Positions 45,401 to 56,609 of a stretch of 64,000 nucleotides of DNA are shown here, one piece after another. The notes below the pieces were generated by a model. The model saw only the letters and a program-made list of their open reading frames with translations, was not told the DNA's origin and made no database searches. The first letter of the stretch is position 1, and each line of letters opens with the position of its first letter. The position numbers and the translations under genes were made by a program. The stretch comes from Cristatella mucedo (taxonomy: Eukaryota > Bryozoa > Phylactolaemata > Cristatellidae): positions 553,501 to 617,500 of the forward strand of contig WPIO01000009.1 in the NCBI GenBank assembly GCA_009760855.2, written 5' to 3'.

Positions 45401-47435
45401 TGAGTGCTGGATGTGCTGCATGAACTACTGATAAGAAAGGACCACGGTGACTTAGCTGTTGCTGTTGACGTCATGTGTCAGGTGCTGCCTTCTCTTGATC
45501 TGGCTCTATTATCACCGTCCACCTCTGTCTGTCTGTGGCTCTATGTGTCTCTCTCTGTCTCCCTAATCTGTCTGTCTCCCAAATTCCCCGTCCCTCTCTC
45601 TTCTCAGTCTTTCTGTAATGTGTGTTTATTTCTCTGACTCATTCTCTATGACTGCCACTATTGACCTTGGCTGTCATTGAGAGCTTCTTGTCACTGCTGC
45701 TATGTCTATCATGCCCTTATCATGCCCATATCATCCTTGCTGATTTTCTGGTAACTTGACTTGATAGCAATGACATTTATGAAGGCTGAATTGCCATCAC
45801 TACCAAGTCGGTGTATCAAAATATGCACAATGGTATGTACTCGAAGGACCAGGCCTCAGCAAACATGTTGGTCTGCAATGTTGTGCTTTGCCTTTTGGGT
45901 GCACTGCACAGGAGCACAATTTGCTCCTTGGCCGACTAGCCAAGCAATCACTGAAGCCCCTGTTTGGACTCGGTCGCCCAACTTGAGAGCAGATGCAACA
46001 AGTAAGAAATGATCACCCATTGCTTGTCGAGCAGCAACTTTACTTCGAGAGACTTCTTCCAATAAGTTTAAATGTCTCAATGGGTCAGGCTCGGCCCTCC
46101 CTAGCTTTCTCGCCTTGTTCTATCCAGCTAGAGCCTCCAGATCTCTAGATTCCAACTGGCTAGCTATCTCGGTGAGCAGTCTTGTGACGGTAGGAGTCGT
46201 CTGTTGAGCTGCTATGCTCTGAAATACTTCAACTAAGCACGCCTATACTTTGAAATGCTTTAACTAAGCACGCATGGAAGCAGGCCATCTGCAAACCGTC
46301 AAGAGTACCTTGTCGACCTAACTATTCTGGTTATGGCTGCCTTTGGGGCAACTGGTAGGCCCAAAGGCACAAAGAGGAGCAAACATTGTGTGCACCGGCT
46401 TGCCTCTAATGAGCCTATCTGCCAGGAAAGAAGAATCACACGACCCACTTACTTCCGATATCTAAGGGTGTCTGGCAGTATCATTAGCTATGCATTGTGT
46501 GGTTCATAGCTGGCACTGTATTAGCATTTTAGGCAGTGTGAATGCATCATTTAAAATTGAGAGTAATTCTGTATGCAGTTGGCATTTGTTTGGAGCCAAT
46601 GTGGGTGCTTTCAGGATACCAACAGTTGATACATTCGTGCAAGGGAGGTGAGGCCATTGCATTTTCCCACGTTATCTTAATCTTGACGGTTTTGTCTGCC
46701 GTCTGTCCGTTTTCTTTACACCAGTGGCACCCAGCATGATATCCGATATGTGCAGCAGTAGCAGCCGTGGGCCAAGCGGCTAAAAAACTGTCTTGACCAA
46801 AAGATGTACCACATATTTCAGCGGGCCCTGGTAGCCACGAGGTGACTTTAATCGACAAGTTTTCAACCTCTTGTCTATCGTATGATCGTTTGATAGAGGG
46901 GAAATCTCGGTGCCAGCCGTGTAGACGGCTGTGGCCTTGGTGGCCGGCAATGATGATGCAGTGCGAAGACTCGTGCCCCGATGACGGCATACTTTGGAGC
47001 ACCAGTCAGGTGCTTACTCAGCACTGTTGACAGCAGGATTAGGGATGGTTTCAATTGAGCTGCTATACAGTCGTCCCTCGCTACTTCTCGCTTCGATTTT
47101 TGCTGCTTCACTCGATCGAGGTTTTTTGAAATACCTATATATTCATTAAAAAGTTGATCGAAATAGTGAAAAAGATACAGCGCACGCTTGTTTGTCTGAG
47201 TCAATTGTACACCCCTGTATTACAATTAAAATTAAAATTACTGTACGTATGGAACACGGAAGAAGACGACGACGCACTTATTGAAGATACTGCACCACCT
47301 GAAGACCCCCTACTGAAGTCGTGCCTTCAGAGGAGTAGTAACCTTGCTCTTCTTTGCTGTACTGTACATCTCATCATCCTTATTGCTTCATCACCAAACG
47401 CGCCATTTTCATAGTTTGGTGTTTGTGTGTAAGAA

Positions 47436-47486
<51 letters not shown>

Positions 47487-50138
47487 CAATTAAATGTACA
47501 ATACGATGTTTGTAACGTCTAATATGTCTTATTTTCTCTTATTTTGTCTAATATATTTGGTAATACGAGTGTAATGGTGACTAAAGGGGTGTTATTTCAT
47601 GTCCGAAGGGCTCTAATATTGTTAAAAACCGTATTTAGAGGGTCATAAACAGGTCTTCTATGCTCTAACTACGTAAATATTCGATTTATACATAAAGAAT
47701 CCTACTTCGCGGAAATTCACCTATCGTGGTAGAGAGTGGAACTGATTAACCGCGATAAACGAGGGTCTGCTGTACTTCCGGCTGTCTGCATGAATAACGC
47801 ACGACCTCGGGGTGCAGACTTTTTTACCTGCAGGAAATCGTGCTGCCAAAGGATTCAAACCCGAGATCTTGGTGTCAGCAAGGCTGCATATCTGTGTGAC
47901 AGGAAAGCTAGAACTACTGCCTTAAGCGCTTTAATTTTGTAGCTGCCTCTTACATGGGCAGTTGACTGGCTCGACAGCTTATCTGAGCTGTTAGCGACTG
48001 GGCGTTAAGCTAGCTAGCTGCCGCATTTATGCCACGGTCATCTGAGCCGAAGCGAGTGGTGCTTCTGCTTTGCCGCCACTCCACTGGCAACTTTATTGGT
48101 TACAGAAACTCTGTGAAATGCTAGCAGTGAATACTGGTCTGAAGCGCCTGCACCTGGACTCGAACTGTATCACCTCTCAGGGCATTGTCAATATCGTCCA
48201 AGCAGTCAACAAGCAGCAACATCTTCTCGAGCTGACACTGGAGAATCAGGTAGCTGCCTTCTCCCTTATCCTACTCTTCCTGCTTGTGCTCTCCAGCTCC
48301 TCCTTCCATCCTTCTCCTCTCTGCCTCCTCCTCTTCCTCCTCCAGTCCTATTTCTCCTCAGATGCCGACACCAGCCCTGTGGCACATTGTGCAATAGTCC
48401 ATGCGCTGTTCAGTTCTGCTGCGATGCAGGGGCACCGGGCAGCGTGATTCGTTGTTCTTTTTGCTCAAGTTGTGCTCCAGCTGCTTCATTTCTTTCCATT
48501 AACAAGAAGCCGTCTGTGCTGGGTGTGCGGAACGAGATGGCGATCACCAAGCTTATAGATGAGAATCATTCAATCGAAAAGCTCGGCCTCGTGTTTGACA
48601 CCGCTCATGCCAAGGCGCGGGTACTTGAGAAATTGCAATCAAACTATGACAAGCGTGAGTAGCTCTGCACGCCAGCTCGTTTGGCAATCTACTTGTGTTG
48701 GAGGGCTTTTTTTAAATGGAGCTGCTGCTAATTGCTGCTGGTGTCGCGTGCAATGATGTATAGTACGTACAACATATTAAAGTGTGCATGCAGCCGATAG
48801 CGCAGAAAGCTTGGACCGGTCGCCCTAAGCTAATCACCCACTTGCAAACAATGCACACCCACAGAACTCCTGTGCCCTTCTAGTCAGTTAAGTCATCCTT
48901 TTACTTTACTTTGCTTATGGTATCTTTTCAAGAATGTGAACCCGTTTGTTCCATGAAACCAGTTGTCATCGCTGAATTTTTTTCCTTATATGGATGGCGA
49001 TTTTTTCTCCAGCTCACTTCGTTCTATTGGGACTTCGAGATTCACAATTGTGTCTTTCTATCAGGGACTCACCAATAGAAGGACTAACTCACACTTACAG
49101 CCATTGCGCTTTTCTTCCTCCCGAGAGTCTTCCCACGTGAGATCAGGACGTTTTTCAATTAGATCTTAGTCGCATCTCTTGGCTCTTCAATTTCAGTTCT
49201 TGTATGAATCGTTTAGCAGTAGTGTGCTCAAGAGCATTCCATAAAGCTTCTTCTCGTAGATGTCTTTTGACATTCTTGACTTGAGTGATGAGTCATTATT
49301 CTACACAATATTAGGCTGGTCGTTAAGTCCCTCGGAATTCGCATTCAAATTATGCTTAGGTTTCTCTCTAAATATAGTTCTTCCTTTACGATGTGTCGGA
49401 ACGTGAATTCAACAAATTGTATGGAAATTGCTCAACTTGCGACCATATTCGACGTGTGACGCAGAAGGTGGGCGCAATACTCTTGTCTTGGTGGACCTTA
49501 CGGTCACACTGTGATTGAGGCCTCAAGTTCCTTGTTGTAATTGCATCTTGACAGGTTATTACTTCGTGGCGAATGCCTAGAAATTTCTAAATTCGATGCT
49601 ACTGAGCTGCTTAAAAAATTGTTCGACAGCAGCAGAATGCTAGAAGTTCTCACGTGGTTGCATTGAGCATCCGTTGAATTTGTAAGGGCTAAGTACTGCT
49701 GCTGCAAAACTAGCCTCTTTCCCCATGCAGAGTCGTATGCAGAAATAAGAGTCTAACCTAGTAACGTCCTGTGGTTTTTGTTGTATATTGATTATGAGAC
49801 TTGTATGAGCAGATGCTGAGAAATCCTCGCCCATGTTATGCTTGCCCGTAAGGCATTTGTGTAATTTTTTTAATGTAGATGCATTCCTGAAGTCCTGATT
49901 CTGCAGTATTTTACTTGAGCCACACCACAGTTTGAATAATTCTCTGTACACCATGGTCCATGCTTGCTTGCTCGTGTATGCTTGCATGCTGGTTCGTGCA
50001 TGTATGTTCAAGTATGTTTGGCGCCTTCTGTTGATCGCCCCCACAGCGCACCTGCCCAAGCGTAGATTTCATCGTTCCTGAGTCGTTGTTAATTTCTTGC
50101 TCCTTTTTGCAGATCGAAAAAGTCGAGCAGAAAAGTGA
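37304..50138 (+). CDS. TMOD: Tropomodulin, complete, 9 coding exons, 348 residues
   Basis: Tropomodulin caps actin pointed ends and binds the tropomyosin N-terminus. Exons are 37304-37426, 38558-38704, 40696-40831, 41732-41815, 42888-43018, 45242-45349, 48106-48249, 48507-48654 and 50113-50138. All junctions are GT-AG and phases agree to the TGA at 50136-50138. Exon 1 holds the first tropomyosin-binding helix (DIDDLLAQLTPEEIEQLQNE). Exons 2-3 hold the first actin-binding region (APTGPYNREAL, VFTEFDDVL, EEELVDLA). Exon 4 gives ALGFHSMLNQEQY. Exons 5-8 form the leucine-rich-repeat actin-binding domain (NDPQLKELNLNNM, LKRLHLDSNCITSQGI). The C-terminus is short and basic (HRKSRAEK). Length and the absence of a Pro-rich or WH2 extension favour tropomodulin over leiomodin. 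The ATG has A at -3. The vertebrate-style number cannot be assigned. Confidence 0.94.
37427..38557. other. Tropomodulin intron 1, nothing recognised
   Basis: This 1131-bp intron has no recognisable repeat family or RNA gene. Open frames on either strand lack known features. Confidence 0.6.
39609..39985 (-). mobile_element. LINE fragment (3' UTR and RT C-terminus) in tropomodulin intron 2
   Basis: It starts with an AATAATAATGGTAATAATAC tail, then TCTTTCTAGGCACTTG-like sequence near 39660. It continues through TTTTAAATGTGGTCAAGTCA and CAAAGGATTTGACATTTGTT, which parallel 31410-31520 of the intact LINE. About 375 bp are preserved. Confidence 0.88.
40066..40186 (-). mobile_element. LINE 3' end fragment in tropomodulin intron 2
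   Basis: An (AATAAT)n tail at 40066-40085, AT-rich sequence, then AGCACCCTCAGGGAACTGAA and TCTCTTTCTAGGCACTTTGC match the family 3' end. Confidence 0.82.
40600..40672 (-). repeat. Partial SINE just upstream of tropomodulin exon 3
   Basis: GGGAATAAAGAATTGCCTGA and TACAGGACTCTAGCTC match the middle of the SINE copy at 29967 (GATAAAAAATTGCCTGCTAC, AGGACTCAAACC). It ends about 25 bp before the exon 3 acceptor. Confidence 0.55.
41258..41410. repeat. CTGT/CT microsatellite in tropomodulin intron 3
   Basis: Mixed (CTGT)n and (CT)n units over about 150 bp. Confidence 0.93.
41732..41815 (+). other. TMOD: Tropomodulin exon 4 (84 bp), linker to the LRR domain
   Basis: Without this exon, exons 3 and 5 still join in frame (phase 1 to phase 1), so it is easily missed. 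It is bounded by cacttgcag and AAAG|gtacgt and reads ALGFHSMLNQEQYNSSLE and onward to GGFK. This matches the conserved segment between the DLAA motif and the LRR domain in tropomodulins. Including it raises the protein from 320 to 348 residues, close to the usual family length of about 350. Confidence 0.9.
41955..42010 (+). mobile_element. LINE-type 3' end without tail
   Basis: TTGTAAAGTGCCTAGAAAGA at about 41963 followed by GATTGCGTTTTCTGATAATG and CTATACAAAATG matches the LINE family 3' stem-loop. It directly abuts the SINE that starts at about 42018. Confidence 0.8.
42018..42185 (+). repeat. tRNA-derived SINE with a LINE-like 3' tail
   Basis: A tRNA-like head has the A-box-like TGGCCCAGGGGCTAAGG at 42028-42044 and the B-box GGGTTCGCGCC at 42091-42101. 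It is followed within 15 bp by GCATCTGGAAAGAGATTCGG and TTTTAGATGCTATACGAATT, a relative of the local LINE 3' end. Such chimeras are SINEs that use the LINE machinery through a shared tail. Confidence 0.7.
42415..42516. repeat. (GT)n / (GTGC)n microsatellite in tropomodulin intron 4
   Basis: About 100 bp of GT with GC interruptions. The open frames across it are repeat translations. Confidence 0.95.
43870..44600 (+). pseudogene. Decayed copy of a multicopy, transposon-like protein family
   Basis: Pieces in all three plus frames line up in order: EDCTNVKMLLSAMKYG and VIGDF (about 44000-44080), MPPLHIKFGL (about 44103), ALDNESAAFKYLQDAYPKLL (about 44153), SQIKKIYD (about 44245), QKLNRMEKA (about 44273), FLGNHKAENDFELLVQALI (about 44336) and EDYCW (about 44550). 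From family knowledge this resembles a protein found in many copies in cnidarian and arthropod genomes, with a PPLHIKLGLM ... FLGN.KAENY ... ADYCW layout. I cannot give a domain name. The middle is deleted and several frameshifts are present, so it is dead. It lies in tropomodulin intron 5. Confidence 0.7.
45350..47066. other. First part of tropomodulin intron 6, little recognised
   Basis: It contains a CT/CTGT-rich stretch near 45525-45610. A minus-strand open frame at 46547-47002 has no family I know. I see no supported gene. Confidence 0.5.
47068..47772. mobile_element. Tigger/pogo-like MITE, 705 bp, in tropomodulin intron 6
   Basis: The left end reads TA-CAGTCGTCCCTCGCTACT, close to the Tigger-type terminus CAGTCGTCCCTCG known from other animals. 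The right end, read inward, is TA-CAGCAGACCCTCGTTTAT. The ends are imperfect inverted repeats flanked by TA on both sides, as expected for Tc1/mariner-superfamily insertions. The interior is AT-rich, carries a (GT)n tract at 47440-47483 and has no transposase frame, so it is non-autonomous. Confidence 0.78.
47805..47905 (-). repeat. tRNA-derived SINE-like segment
   Basis: A minus-strand B-box-like GGGTTTGAATCC lies at 47862-47851, preceded by a tRNA-like head and followed by GCAGCACGATTTCCTGCAGG. It sits 33 bp from the right end of the MITE. Its head is similar in layout to the SINE at 29967. Confidence 0.5.
48655..50112. other. Tropomodulin intron 8, nothing recognised
   Basis: This 1458-bp intron holds no identifiable repeat or exon. 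The acceptor TTTTTGCAG at 50104-50112 leads into the last, 26-bp coding exon. Confidence 0.6.
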
Positions 50139-52979
50139 ACGTGGCTGATCGTGGGAATTGATGTGCCGTGACTGCAATTGCGTACCCATCTAGTGTACCA
50201 TTCTCTGTGTGTCAAAGGTAGATGCCAGATGTGACATCTCTGTTTCGCCTACCTGTCCATGCTGCTTGGCACCGGGGAAGGTGCCATGCCATCCAGCGTT
50301 GGGATGAAATCCTATGGCGGAAGGGCGACACTGACTCTTCTGCTTGTGACGTCGTCTAGCACGTCGACCGGCGTGCTGCAAGGATGCTGAGCTTAATGCG
50401 CAAGCTGCCGCTTTTGCTTGGTCTACTTCGAAAATTGGCCTCTTCCCCGAATATTGGTTGGCGAGCAGCCATTACCAGGCGGCTGCCGTCTGAGCAGGCC
50501 ATTGACAGTGGGTGGCAGCATGATGCACCACTTCCTCTATTGCCTGATTGATGTCCACTCGCGGCACAGCGAAGAATCGGCCTCCTACGAGAAACCTCGG
50601 CGCCTGCACTTACTTGTAGTTGCGAGCATAGCTTACGCCGATGCCTCTTTGCTCGGGCATTCGGTTTGTCATTAGTGTGCCATTGTGTTGCTTGCCGTGC
50701 GCCCTGACTGTGTCGCCCCCCTTCGGATGCCGCCAAGAAAGTGTGCGTCGGTTTTCCGAGCCGTCGTATTCGGTTTCGATCGCCAGTTATGCTGCCTTTG
50801 ACAAGCAGCGAAGCGCCAGGTTATGCTTACAAAGATGCGGCAGTGCCTCGCTTCCTCCCCGACTAGTATGTTGGTAAGAAGGAATTTCCATGGCGATTTG
50901 CTAGAAATCATGGCGCACGCTAGTTTTAAGATGCCTGCGGCTCTGCGATGAGAGCGAATCTTGCATCGGCTGCCTGGTCCTCCTCGGGGGTGGGGAGCTG
51001 CCTCGGCGGTTATGGTGAGCTGCAGTCGTTCTGTGGCAGTATGTGGAGCTCGGCTATCGGTGCTGCCGTGTGCACTCGGATGATGTTGTTTTGGACAAGT
51101 TCGTTAATTGCCCTAGAACTCGGGAGATGGCCAAACTCGGAGCCTGTCCCGTGTCTAATGCGTTTGCCTTTTCCCCCACCTTTTCACCCGATTTGTTGTG
51201 ACAGCGCGGCAGAATCCCTTGCCCTTCTCTACTAAAGCTATGCCGACTCGTCACGATGTTCGGCCTGTCACGCTCACTACCGTGGTGGTATCGTAGACAT
51301 TTTGTAAAACGCTTTACTTCCATGCTATGCTCTATGCTCAATCTGCTCATCTGTGTAAAAATGTAGCATACGATGGGCTACAGTTTAGGTTGGACCGATG
51401 CTTCTGTAGTCCCAGTCGATCGTAGTATATTGCTACATTGCGTATCTCGACCGGAAGCACAACGAGAACATTCATCAATTCGTGCAGAGGAAATATGTGT
51501 TTTGTGTGACTTCCAGAGCCTATAGAACGAATGAAATGCCGCCAGAATAGCTATTCTGGCTGCCGTGATCCCGGCTGGGTCGAGGAAAGCCGTATGTAGA
51601 TGCCAGGCTACCCCCTCTAGTCGCCCAAGCAGTGTTTTCTATACAGCGACAGGTGACAAGGTGCTGATACATCAAGAAATACATCGAAGCGACTGGGTGT
51701 TTATTCGTTAGCACTTTCAATTGCAAGCTATGGCTTGTTGCTCAAACTGTGACCATTTCCTTTGTGCCCTTCGATGTCGATTTATGGTCGATCCTCGATG
51801 CAGATTTGTTGTGGGGGCATTTGATCGGAGGATCTATGCCTAAGGCAGTGTGGTGGTGGATATGAGGATTTAGACGACTGGCTAAGGACGAACAAGACTT
51901 ACCCTGCTAATCACTGACTCGTCCCCATGAAACATCGACTCATTAAACCATAACTCCATATAAACCGATAAAACCTTAAACCCACAATAAGCCACATGCC
52001 CGTTATCTTAAGATCACAAATCTCAGCAGAAACGCAGAGATCAAAGCACCACACATGAAACCACTCTACAACACGACAACGCTGTCACCGTCCAAATGGC
52101 TGACAGCCTGGCCAACCGTGGCCGCCTGGAAAGCTGTAGCTGCCTGCCACATGGTGGCAGCCACTCTTCGTCGCTCGACACACCGTCGGCGATTGCTGCT
52201 GCAGCTTCCAGTTGCACCTGCCGGCCCTCTCAGTCCAACTAGCTTTTACTGCAGCAGCCGCTCTGTATCAGTTGGCCACGTGAATGCCCTCACTAGGGCT
52301 TAACGAAACTTTGCATAGTTGTACTGCACTCCCTACGGGAGATTTGAGGCAAACGTGAAGCCTTGCATCTAAAGGAGCAAACTCAAGTGCCACTCACTCG
52401 GTTCGTAGCCACTTGGCTCTATCTCCCTCGAAGCAGCCAGCCGAGGAAGTCTCCGAAGCTTTCGAACGCTTTGCAAGACATCTCAAGCGCCGCAATAGTT
52501 TGTAGTTTGACGTTCCCGTCAAACAAGCGACGGTACAGAAACACGTGTCCGAAAGCAATCGTGTATATGGGCTCGTCTGTCCGACCGGTCACGACCGTCC
52601 TCTCCTGGTTCCTCGTGCATTTGGTGCTCGCGAGACTAGGCCAATTCAATGACTTAGGCTAAACGAATCTTAGAATTAGGCTAAACGAATCTTAGAAGCC
52701 AAGCTAAATAAGGTACCAATATACTTATCTTCTACCTCTGGACATTCGTGAATACGTTTCTTCCGACTTGAGCCACAATGAAATTGTGCCAGTTACACGA
52801 CTAACCCAGACCATCGTAGGTACCGTCCGTCTGAGTACTCTTACCGATAGGTTCGACTGCATTCATCTATCTGTAAGATAATTAAAATAGGGAAACTGCC
52901 ACTATAAGACGTCTGAGATCCAGCCATGCAATTTGTTTCGAAGAAATTGTGGTTTCATTTAATCCCTGATCGTTGTACG
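50139..52979. other. Tropomodulin 3' flank and intergenic, little recognised
   Basis: The tropomodulin 3' UTR must start here, but I found no convincing polyadenylation signal close by. A short direct repeat of GGCTAAACGAATCTTAGAA lies near 52657-52697. Open frames have no recognisable products. Confidence 0.45.
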
Positions 52980-53180
52980 AGTGGGCTGTGACACTCGATC
53001 GGGTAGGCAGTCGGGACGTGCTATTGGTGATGTTATGACAAGGTAGTCGGGGACTCCGGCAGGCGAGAGGGGCGAAGAGAGTCGTGCTTCGCCCTGCTCC
53101 GTGTGGAGGTGAAATAAACCGGTGGTGTTTCTCGTCGCCTAGCGTACTGTGCTGTTCGCGACGATAGCTCAACCTACAGA
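52980..53180. other. Possible solo LTR or processed 3' end (weak)
   Basis: The stretch has TGTTATGACAAGGTAGTCGG, a GAAATAAACC polyadenylation-like signal at about 53110, and a GC-rich body. This resembles an LTR, but no target-site duplication or paired LTR was found. Confidence 0.2.
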
Positions 53181-53325
53181 AATTGAGTGCATTTGTAAAA
53201 AAAAGAACATACGCTCTCTTTCGCTACTATCACGGTACAAAAAAATATGCGTACGACGTCACACTGGTGGGACTTTCGGTCGCGCTCCTGTAGAGGCGTG
53301 GGCTAAATTGAATTAAAGATTAGCT

Positions 53326-53455
53326 GATTCAAAAGCCTCACTTGTGCAGCGGCAGAAGAGCCTTCACGGCTATCGCCGCCGCTGGCAGCTGTCAATAAAG
53401 GGTCGCCCACTGCGGTAGTCGCAGCCACCACCTCAGTCGTGAAGAGCGAGCGTCT
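53326..53455 (-). repeat. SINE copy, head partly deleted
   Basis: TTAGCTGATTCAAAAGCCTC, GAAGAGCCTTCACGGCTATC and a TCAATAAAGG-type block match the copies at 29967 and 58388. The B-box region is lost. Confidence 0.65.
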
Positions 53456-54190
53456 CAACTCCTAAGCTATCGTGGCCCATTCCTGCCCGAAACAATTCCT
53501 TACTATGAGCCAGCTCCTTATGTAGCCCGCGCCCTCGGGCTTCGGAAAACGTCAGGATTGGTATTGTATCGGGAGTGGCTTGACTTCGCTCTCGCTACCT
53601 CATGCGATAGTCCCAACGTGGAAACAAAGTGGTAGGAGGTAGGCGTCTTTCGTACGCACCAGAGAGCGAATGCGTTTGAGTGGTAAGGCATGCAGCACAC
53701 TCCCTACTTAGAAAGCTTATTATAAGTCCGACCGAAATGGATCTAGGCCAAATAGGTTCACCGGACTGGATTAAAGACCAATTAAGAGCCAATTTTAAGC
53801 AAACAGAGTCATCAAAATGAAGCAGTCGTGCTATGCTATTCTACTTATGAGCGGAGAAAATCAGCTCGCTGGGCACGGAGCCATCGTTATTTGGGCTGCT
53901 TTAGAAGCTCCGAATCTCTGAAAAAATGCATACCCCATTGATAAAAGCCGAATGACTACAAAAGGCCCAGACTAAGCAGGGTACCGAACGTTAGCGTTCG
54001 AGGCAAACGTGGCGGCTTATAGACCGAGGCAGGCAGACTTTCACTGCATGTCGCTCGTACCAGCCAGGCTGCGTGCAGCGAAAGTGAGCGAATTGCGTGC
54101 AGCGAAAGCCTGGCACGCGATGAGCTTGCCCGTGGACAGCCTGCCGCTGTCTTTATTGTCGCCGTCTCGAGCCTCGAGGCGCTGCCCCGA

Positions 54191-54192
54191 GA

Positions 54193-54272
<80 letters not shown>

Positions 54273-54282
54273 GGCAGAGGGG

Positions 54283-54353
<71 letters not shown>

Positions 54354-54373
54354 AGAGAGAGGCAGAGACACAG
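54191..54373. repeat. Compound GA / CAGA microsatellite
   Basis: (GA)n, (CAGA)n at 54240-54271, a GGGAGGGA interruption, then a second (GA)n and CACAGAGAGAGGCAGAGAC. The order of units is the same as in the array at 5911-6192. Confidence 0.97.
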
Positions 54374-54461
54374 AGCCGAGGCCTTGACCGAAGAAGCTCC
54401 CAGCCGGCTACGTTGAGGACGAAAAGACAGCGCTACTCGCCTGCCCCGGCGATGCGATCGA

Positions 54462-54560
54462 TCCACTAACCATTCGATCGTGCTATAATTACAGCAAATG
54501 TAAAGTGCCCAGAAAGAGATTCAGTTCTCTGAGGGCGCTATATAAACATATTATTATTAA
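54462..54560 (+). mobile_element. LINE 3' end fragment
   Basis: GTAAAGTGCCCAGAAAGAGA at about 54499 and TCTGAGGGCGCTATATAAAC, then an ATTATTATT tail, match the family 3' end. It abuts an RT fragment in the opposite orientation. Confidence 0.87.
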
Positions 54561-54572
54561 TATGTTGAAATA

Positions 54573-54972
54573 TTAAATATTATAGTGAAGAACGGGACCG
54601 AGCACAGATCCCCGAGGCACCCCATATTTCAGAGGTTGCTCGGATGATCTTTGTCCATTCACATCAATACTATGGAGTCTCCCACCGATATTGGACATGA
54701 ACCAGATCAGTGTCGGTGATGCCCAGGCGAGGTGAGAGGCGCTCAAGAAGGACTTGGAGATCGACAGCATCAAAAGCTGCCGAAAGATCGAGCAAAATAA
54801 GCAGAACTACTCTAGCCAAGTCTCCATTCCTAAGTAGGTCGTTATGCACCCGGAGCATTGCTGACTCTGTAGAGAGAGTAGCTCTAAAACCATATTAGAA
54901 CTTACTATTAAGGTTTGAAGTTGCAATGCATGAGTTCAGCTGATCTGCCACGGTTCGTTCCAGTAGTTCGTG
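54573..54972 (-). mobile_element. LINE reverse transcriptase fragment, frameshifted
   Basis: Minus-strand pieces read [40 protein letters not shown] and, after a frameshift, [20 protein letters not shown]. They parallel residues 80-170 of the intact RT at 31360-32805. Both ends are missing. Confidence 0.92.
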
Positions 54973-55736
54973 CTTGTACAAGTGTGCAGATACATATAGG
55001 TATCTATCGGTGCACGGGTAATGAGTGTGCGTCGCCTGCCGAAAAGTGCCAGTCTGCTTCGGTCCTGCCACCACCGAAAAATCCGCGACAATTCACCTGT
55101 ATATGCTGACTGCTGCTGTACGCTCCACGCTGCCAAACTGGCAAGGCCGCGTTGTTTGGTTCACTGATTTACGAATCCAGCTCGCGGGCGCGCCCCTCCG
55201 GTTGATCTGCTCCGACGTCGAGCGACCGAGCTGCACCGTGTATGTCGCGTCAGCCGGTGGAGCCGATCATAGTGGGTACAACTCTGTCGCTGGGTCGGCG
55301 CAGCGGCTTGATTAGGCGGCTCATCGGTGCGTGGGAATCCGGAGGTGCGGTTCATTTCGTGCACGGAAAAGTGCGGTAAATCTGTGCTGGCTGCGTTGAG
55401 TATCGAGCCGGTAGGGCTCGGCAGCGGCGGCGGCGGCGGCAGCGGCGGCGGCGGAGTCCCTTTGGCCGCTTTTCGCGAAAAGCTTGAATGGTTTGCTAGC
55501 ACAGCCGAGCGCAAAAAAGCTATCCTGGTGACAAGATAGATACTAAACTGTATAGACCTAGTAGTAGATACTAGTAGAATAACTTGACCGTAGGCGCAAT
55601 GGCAAATAGCAGGGAAGCTTGGAGTTAAAGAGAATCGTTACTTTGAATAGTTACGAGTTTTACTAAAATCCCTAGCGATTTTAGTAACTGTGGTGAAAGC
55701 GATTGCTAGCGAAAACTCGAGACAACATGATATTAA

Positions 55737-55812
55737 TAATACGTTTGTATAAAGCCCTCAGAGAACTTAATCTCTTTCTAGGCACTTTAAAGATGCTGTA
55801 AAGGAAAACATG
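55737..55812 (-). mobile_element. LINE 3' end fragment
   Basis: TAATAATACGTTTGTATAAA, CCCTCAGAGAACTTAATCTC and TTTCTAGGCACTTTAAAG match the family 3' end closely, over about 75 bp. Confidence 0.85.
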
Positions 55813-56002
55813 CAGGTGGAACCAGCTTTCACAATGTGATCGGTGGCTTACATGTTTACAAAGACACTAAACTCTTGTGCTACTTGCTGCAAGTTCGCGC
55901 TTTAACACGATTTGAATTACAGGAAATTAAGAGAAATGACAGTATTTTAGGTAATGAAAATATTAAATCTCATCTGCGAGTATAATCCTGTCTTTCCCAA
56001 TG

Positions 56003-56090
56003 ATAATAGTAATGATTATTAGTCGTTTATATAGCGCCCCAAGAGAATCAAATCTCGGTTCAGGCACTTTGCAACTCTCTGCAAGGAAAG
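56003..56090 (-). mobile_element. LINE 3' end fragment (diverged)
   Basis: ATAATAGTAATGATTATTAG followed by TATAGCGCCCCAAGAGAATC and CTCGGTTCAGGCACTTTGCA is a diverged copy of the family 3' end. Confidence 0.75.
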
Positions 56091-56609
56091 AAATAGTCAA
56101 GTGTTAATGACAAGCAAAGTATCGCGCTTGTGCAAGCATGCAAAAGTACACAAGAAGACACTCACGGCCCTACGGAACCCTTTTCGGTTATCTTATTGAG
56201 GAGTTAGCTGATTAAATAACGCCCTGGTCCATAGGGTGACACATAGAAGTGAGATCAGGAAGAAACCACTGGACGCTTCGTGACCTCAAATCTAATCGTA
56301 GGATAGATGGCTTGGTGAAAGTGGCCGGTAAACAAGCGCTCGTGTGTGTGTGCACAGGCCTACCGTTTTAGGCTCCAGTTATGCCTTCCTATAATCGGTT
56401 GCGAGCCCATACGGACGAATCGTTAACGCGAACCTTGGCATTCAAAGTTTTCTTAAAGAACTTATGTCAAGTTTTTTAGGGTGAATTCGGTGTTTTGTTG
56501 CTGTGAGCATAGACGCATGTGAATTCATGTGCTGCAATTTGGTTTGGCCCGTGGTGTTTTGGCCCGTGGGTGCTCGCCCCGACCAAGGTCGTGGAATCGA
56601 GCCCTATGG

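Noticed and set aside
46547..47002. 151-codon minus-strand open frame in tropomodulin intron 6
   Set aside because: I recognise no family, codon use looks unconstrained, and the Met start has no supporting context.
54009..54466. Arg/Glu- and Ser/Leu-rich open frames
   Set aside because: They are translations of the GA/CAGA microsatellite.
55025..55539. Two adjacent plus-strand open frames ending in a Gly-rich segment and FREKLEWFASTAERKKAI
   Set aside because: A stop separates them, no family is recognised and no splice sites were convincing. They could be an unknown gene or a relic.
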